Part shown: positions 21,916 to 24,135 of the stretch, piece by piece | How positions within the stretch are numbered: the first letter of the stretch is position 1 | How the letters are laid out: the number at the start of each line of letters is the position of its first letter | Assembly: GCA_902795665.1 (NCBI GenBank) | Contig: CADBMA010000070.1 | Coordinates: 1 to 24,135, forward strand | DNA length: 24,135 nucleotides | Origin: an uncultured Rhodospirillales bacterium | GTDB lineage: Bacteria; Pseudomonadota; Alphaproteobacteria; RF32; CAG-239 | Direction of reading: 5' to 3' | Notes under the pieces: model-generated | Seen by the model: only the letters and a program-made list of their open reading frames with translations | The model's database searches: none | Told to the model about the DNA's origin: nothing | Translations under genes and position numbers: made by a program

Positions 21916-23820
21916 ATGAGCAATAAAGTTATTGGTATTGACCTTGGCACAACAAACTCTTGTTTTGCCGTTATGGAAGGCAAAGATGCCAAAGTTTTGG
22001 AGAACAGCGAAGGCGCAAGAACAACCCCTTCAATTGTGGCTTTTACAGACAACGAAAGATTGGTCGGTGCGGCAGCAAAGCGCCAAGCGGTTACCAATCC
22101 GGAAAACACACTATTTGCAATCAAGCGTTTAATTGGGCGTCGTTTTGACTCGCCAGAGGTTGAAAAAGACCGCAACTTGGTTCCTTTCAAGATTATCTCG
22201 GGCGACAACGGCGATGCATGGGTTGAAGCCAAAGGACAAAAATATGCTCCTTCTCAGGTTTCAGCTATTGTTTTGCAGAAAATTAAAGAGTACGCCGAGG
22301 CTTATTTGGGCGAAAAAATTGATAAGGCAGTGATTACCGTTCCGGCATATTTTAACGATTCGCAGCGTCAAGCAACCAAAGATGCCGGAAAAATTGCCGG
22401 ACTGGACGTTTTGCGTATTATCAATGAGCCGACAGCAGCAGCCTTGGCATATGGATTGGACAAGAACACCAGCGGAACGATTGCGGTTTATGACTTGGGC
22501 GGCGGTACTTTTGATATTTCTATCTTGGAAATCGGCGATGGCGTTTTTGAAGTCAAATCGACCAACGGTGATACATTCCTCGGCGGCGAAGATTTTGACC
22601 AACGCATTGTCAATTATTTGGCCGATGAATTCAAAAAAGAAAGCGGTATTGATTTGAAAAATGACCGTTTGGCCTTGCAACGCCTGAAAGAAGCTGCTGA
22701 AAAAGCAAAAATCGAATTATCTTCAGCAACCCAGACAGACGTCAATCTGCCGTTTATTACCGCCGATGCAACCGGTCCAAAACACCTAAATATCAAGTTG
22801 ACCAGAGCAAAGTTGGAATCTTTGGTTGATGACCTGATTGAGCGCACCGTTGCTCCTTGCAAAAAGGCTTTGGCCGATGCCGGATTGAGCGCGGGTGAAA
22901 TTAAGGAAGTTATTTTGGTCGGCGGTATGACCCGTATGCCCAAAGTTCAGGAAAAAGTTAAGGAAATATTTGGCAAAGAGCCGCATAAAGGAGTAAATCC
23001 GGACGAAGTTGTTGCCGTTGGCGCAGCCATTCAGGGCGGTGTGTTGATGGGCGATGTCAAAGATGTTTTGCTGCTTGACGTTACCCCGTTGTCTTTGGGA
23101 ATTGAGACTTTGGGTGGTGTGTTTACACGCCTGATTGACCGCAATACCACCATTCCGACACGCAAGAGCCAAGTCTTCTCCACAGCTGAAGACGGACAGA
23201 GTGCGGTTACTATTCGTGTGTTCCAAGGAGAACGCGAAATGGCCGCAGACAACAAGCTGTTGGGACAATTTGATTTGGTTGGCATTCCTCCTGCACCACG
23301 TGGAATGCCGCAAATTGAGGTCACATTTGATATTGATGCCAATGGTATTGTTAATGTTTCCGCAAAAGACAAGGCAACAAACAAAGAGCAAGCTATCCGA
23401 ATTCAGGCCAGCGGCGGTTTGTCTGATGCTGATATTGAAAAAATGGTAAAAGATGCTGAAGCAAATGCCGAAGCCGACAAGAAGAAGAAAGAAATTGTCG
23501 AGGCCAAAAATCAGGCCGAGGCTTTGGTTCACACTACCGAAAAAACCTTGAAAGAAAATGCTGACAAGATTACAGAAGCAGATAAAAACGCTATCGAAAC
23601 CGAAATCAAAGCACTAAAGACCGCGCTTGAGGCCGACGACATTTCGGTTATTAAAGAAAAAACCGAAAGCCTGATGCAGGCCTCGCTGAAATTGGGCGAA
23701 GCTATGTATAAACAAGCTGGTCCCTCAGGTGCTCAGCAAGGACCGGATATGGGAGCAACATCTGATAATCAACCCAAGGATGACGGGGTTGTAGATGCTG
23801 ACTTTGAAGAAGTAAAATAA
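21916..23820 (+). CDS. dnaK: Molecular chaperone DnaK (Hsp70)
   Basis: A 634-residue protein of normal length. The nucleotide-binding domain has IGIDLGTTNSCFAVMEG, the phosphate loop VYDLGGGTFDISILE, INEPTAAALAYGLD and LVGGMTRMPKVQ. The interdomain linker is DVLLLDVTPLSLG, followed by the substrate-binding domain and helical lid. The end DDGVVDADFEEVK carries the conserved C-terminal EEVK-type tail. It folds and protects cytosolic proteins with DnaJ and GrpE. AGAGGA is the ribosome site. Codon choice is slightly richer in G/C at third positions than in neighbouring genes, as expected for a highly expressed gene. dnaJ does not follow; a strong terminator and a pilin-like gene do. Confidence 0.98.
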   Translation: MSNKVIGIDLGTTNSCFAVMEGKDAKVLENSEGARTTPSIVAFTDNERLVGAAAKRQAVTNPENTLFAIKRLIGRRFDSPEVEKDRNLVPFKIISGDNGDAWVEAKGQKYAPSQVSAIVLQKIKEYAEAYLGEKIDKAVITVPAYFNDSQRQATKDAGKIAGLDVLRIINEPTAAALAYGLDKNTSGTIAVYDLGGGTFDISILEIGDGVFEVKSTNGDTFLGGEDFDQRIVNYLADEFKKESGIDLKNDRLALQRLKEAAEKAKIELSSATQTDVNLPFITADATGPKHLNIKLTRAKLESLVDDLIERTVAPCKKALADAGLSAGEIKEVILVGGMTRMPKVQEKVKEIFGKEPHKGVNPDEVVAVGAAIQGGVLMGDVKDVLLLDVTPLSLGIETLGGVFTRLIDRNTTIPTRKSQVFSTAEDGQSAVTIRVFQGEREMAADNKLLGQFDLVGIPPAPRGMPQIEVTFDIDANGIVNVSAKDKATNKEQAIRIQASGGLSDADIEKMVKDAEANAEADKKKKEIVEAKNQAEALVHTTEKTLKENADKITEADKNAIETEIKALKTALEADDISVIKEKTESLMQASLKLGEAMYKQAGPSGAQQGPDMGATSDNQPKDDGVVDADFEEVK

Positions 23821-23833
23821 TCTCATATACTTC

Positions 23834-23866
23834 AAAAAACCCTCGGTTAATTCCGAGGGTTTTTTT
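23834..23866 (+). terminator. Strong rho-independent terminator after dnaK
   Basis: CCCTCGG (23840-23846) and CCGAGGG (23853-23859) form a perfect 7-bp GC-rich stem with a 6-base loop, flanked by six A upstream and seven T downstream. The A-run pairs with the T-run, so it could also act on the opposite strand. Confidence 0.93.
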
Positions 23867-23904
23867 GTATCATAAATCCTCACCCATCGTTTTAAGATTT
23901 TTCC

Positions 23905-23933
23905 TTGTTTTCTGCGGTGTTGAGGGGTATAAA
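23905..23933 (+). promoter_or_regulatory. Sigma-70-like promoter of the pilin-like gene
   Basis: TTGTTT (23905-23910) and TATAAA (23928-23933) are separated by 17 bases. The predicted start of transcription, about 23940, falls inside the large palindrome that follows. A later TATATT near 23977 is an alternative -10. Confidence 0.6.
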
Positions 23934-23934
23934 A

Positions 23935-23968
23935 ATGTTCATTTTAAACCATCGTTTAAAATGAACAT
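23935..23968. promoter_or_regulatory. Perfect 15-bp inverted repeat, candidate operator or leader hairpin
   Basis: ATGTTCATTTTAAAC (23935-23949) and GTTTAAAATGAACAT (23954-23968) are exact reverse complements around CATC. The repeat starts one base after the predicted -10 box and covers the expected transcription start, ending 35 bases before the pilin-like ATG. The nine bases CCATCGTTT of its centre also occur at 23884-23892, upstream of the promoter. No T-run follows, so it is not a standard terminator. Confidence 0.7.
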
Positions 23969-24003
23969 AATTAACTATATTTTACAAAGAGAATCATACC
24001 GAT

Positions 24004-24135
24004 ATGTATATATCCTTGCTGAAAAAACACGTCCAACAAAAGGGGCGCTCAATGGTAGAAATGCTCGGCGTTTTAGCAATAATTGCTGTGCTCTCAATCG
24101 GAGGGATAAAAGGATATTCATCAGCCATGCACCGA
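24004..24135 (+). CDS. Type IV pilin-like/pseudopilin protein, N-terminal fragment (cut by the window edge)
   Basis: Forty-four codons are open to the end of the window. A short basic leader (MYISLLKKHVQQKG) is followed by RSMVEMLGVLAIIAVLSIGG. Cleavage by prepilin peptidase after Gly14 would place Glu19 at position +5 of the mature protein, the hallmark of type IV pilins and pseudopilins, followed by the hydrophobic assembly helix. Mature pilins usually have Phe or Met at +1; here it is Arg. The rest of the gene is not visible, so major pilin, minor pilin and type II secretion pseudopilin cannot be told apart. The ATG at 24004 has AAAGAGA as a weak ribosome site. Confidence 0.85.
   Translation, partial: MYISLLKKHVQQKGRSMVEMLGVLAIIAVLSIGGIKGYSSAMHR

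Noticed and set aside
22786..23532. A 248-codon minus-strand open frame inside dnaK
   Set aside because: dnaK is unambiguous on the plus strand. Antisense frames in dnaK are a known by-product of its codon use, and no initiation signal is visible.

Overview
This window looks like chromosomal DNA from an AT-rich alphaproteobacterium, probably an uncultured host- or gut-associated lineage. The evidence is gene order and protein type: rpmH-rnpA-yidD-yidC-engB, gpmI-envC-ctpA-rppH, accA, ihfB-lapA-accD, PAS proteins of the alphaproteobacterial PAS_7/DivL style, and a pilin start of the GRSMVE type. The lineage is an inference from reading, not a phylogeny. I see no rRNA, tRNA, CRISPR array or insertion sequence. 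No stretch longer than about 160 bases lacks a gene, so the chromosome here is compact, with many start/stop overlaps.

Layout. (1) 1-222: the 3' end of acetate kinase. (2) 281-3523, plus strand: a translation and membrane-biogenesis operon (rpmH, rnpA, yidD, yidC, engB) driven by a textbook sigma-70 promoter. (3) 3544-5321, plus strand: an accessory-looking three-gene operon of a 77-residue helical protein, a zeta-toxin-fold kinase and a histidine phosphatase, with a palindrome over its -10 box. This is the best candidate here for an undescribed system. (4) 5322-10655, minus strand: a five-gene operon gpmI-envC-ctpA-rppH-unknown, which joins a glycolytic enzyme to cell-wall hydrolase control, a periplasmic protease and mRNA decapping. 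(5) 10740-13267, minus strand: a class A penicillin-binding protein and tsaB. (6) 13360-16351, plus strand: a membrane-anchored multi-PAS protein with no kinase domain, a coupled 19-codon mini-ORF and a 414-residue Lys/Glu/Gln-rich protein of unknown function. (7) 16408-21817, plus strand: accA, rmuC, ihfB, lapA-like, accD and a divergent thymidine/AMP-phosphorylase-family protein. (8) 21840-23866: dnaK, with a heat-shock-like promoter embedded in the preceding terminator and a strong terminator of its own. (9) 24004 to the end: the start of a type IV pilin-like gene behind a promoter with a perfect 15-bp inverted repeat over the predicted transcription start.

How the genes work together. Most are housekeeping: ribosome and RNase P synthesis, inner-membrane protein insertion, fatty-acid carboxylation (both carboxyltransferase subunits, accA and accD), peptidoglycan synthesis and hydrolysis control, and chaperoning. 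The unusual elements are the kinase/phosphatase operon, the phosphorylase with altered active-site motifs, the kinase-less PAS protein and the pilin-promoter palindrome. All function calls come from motifs read by eye; no database search was run.
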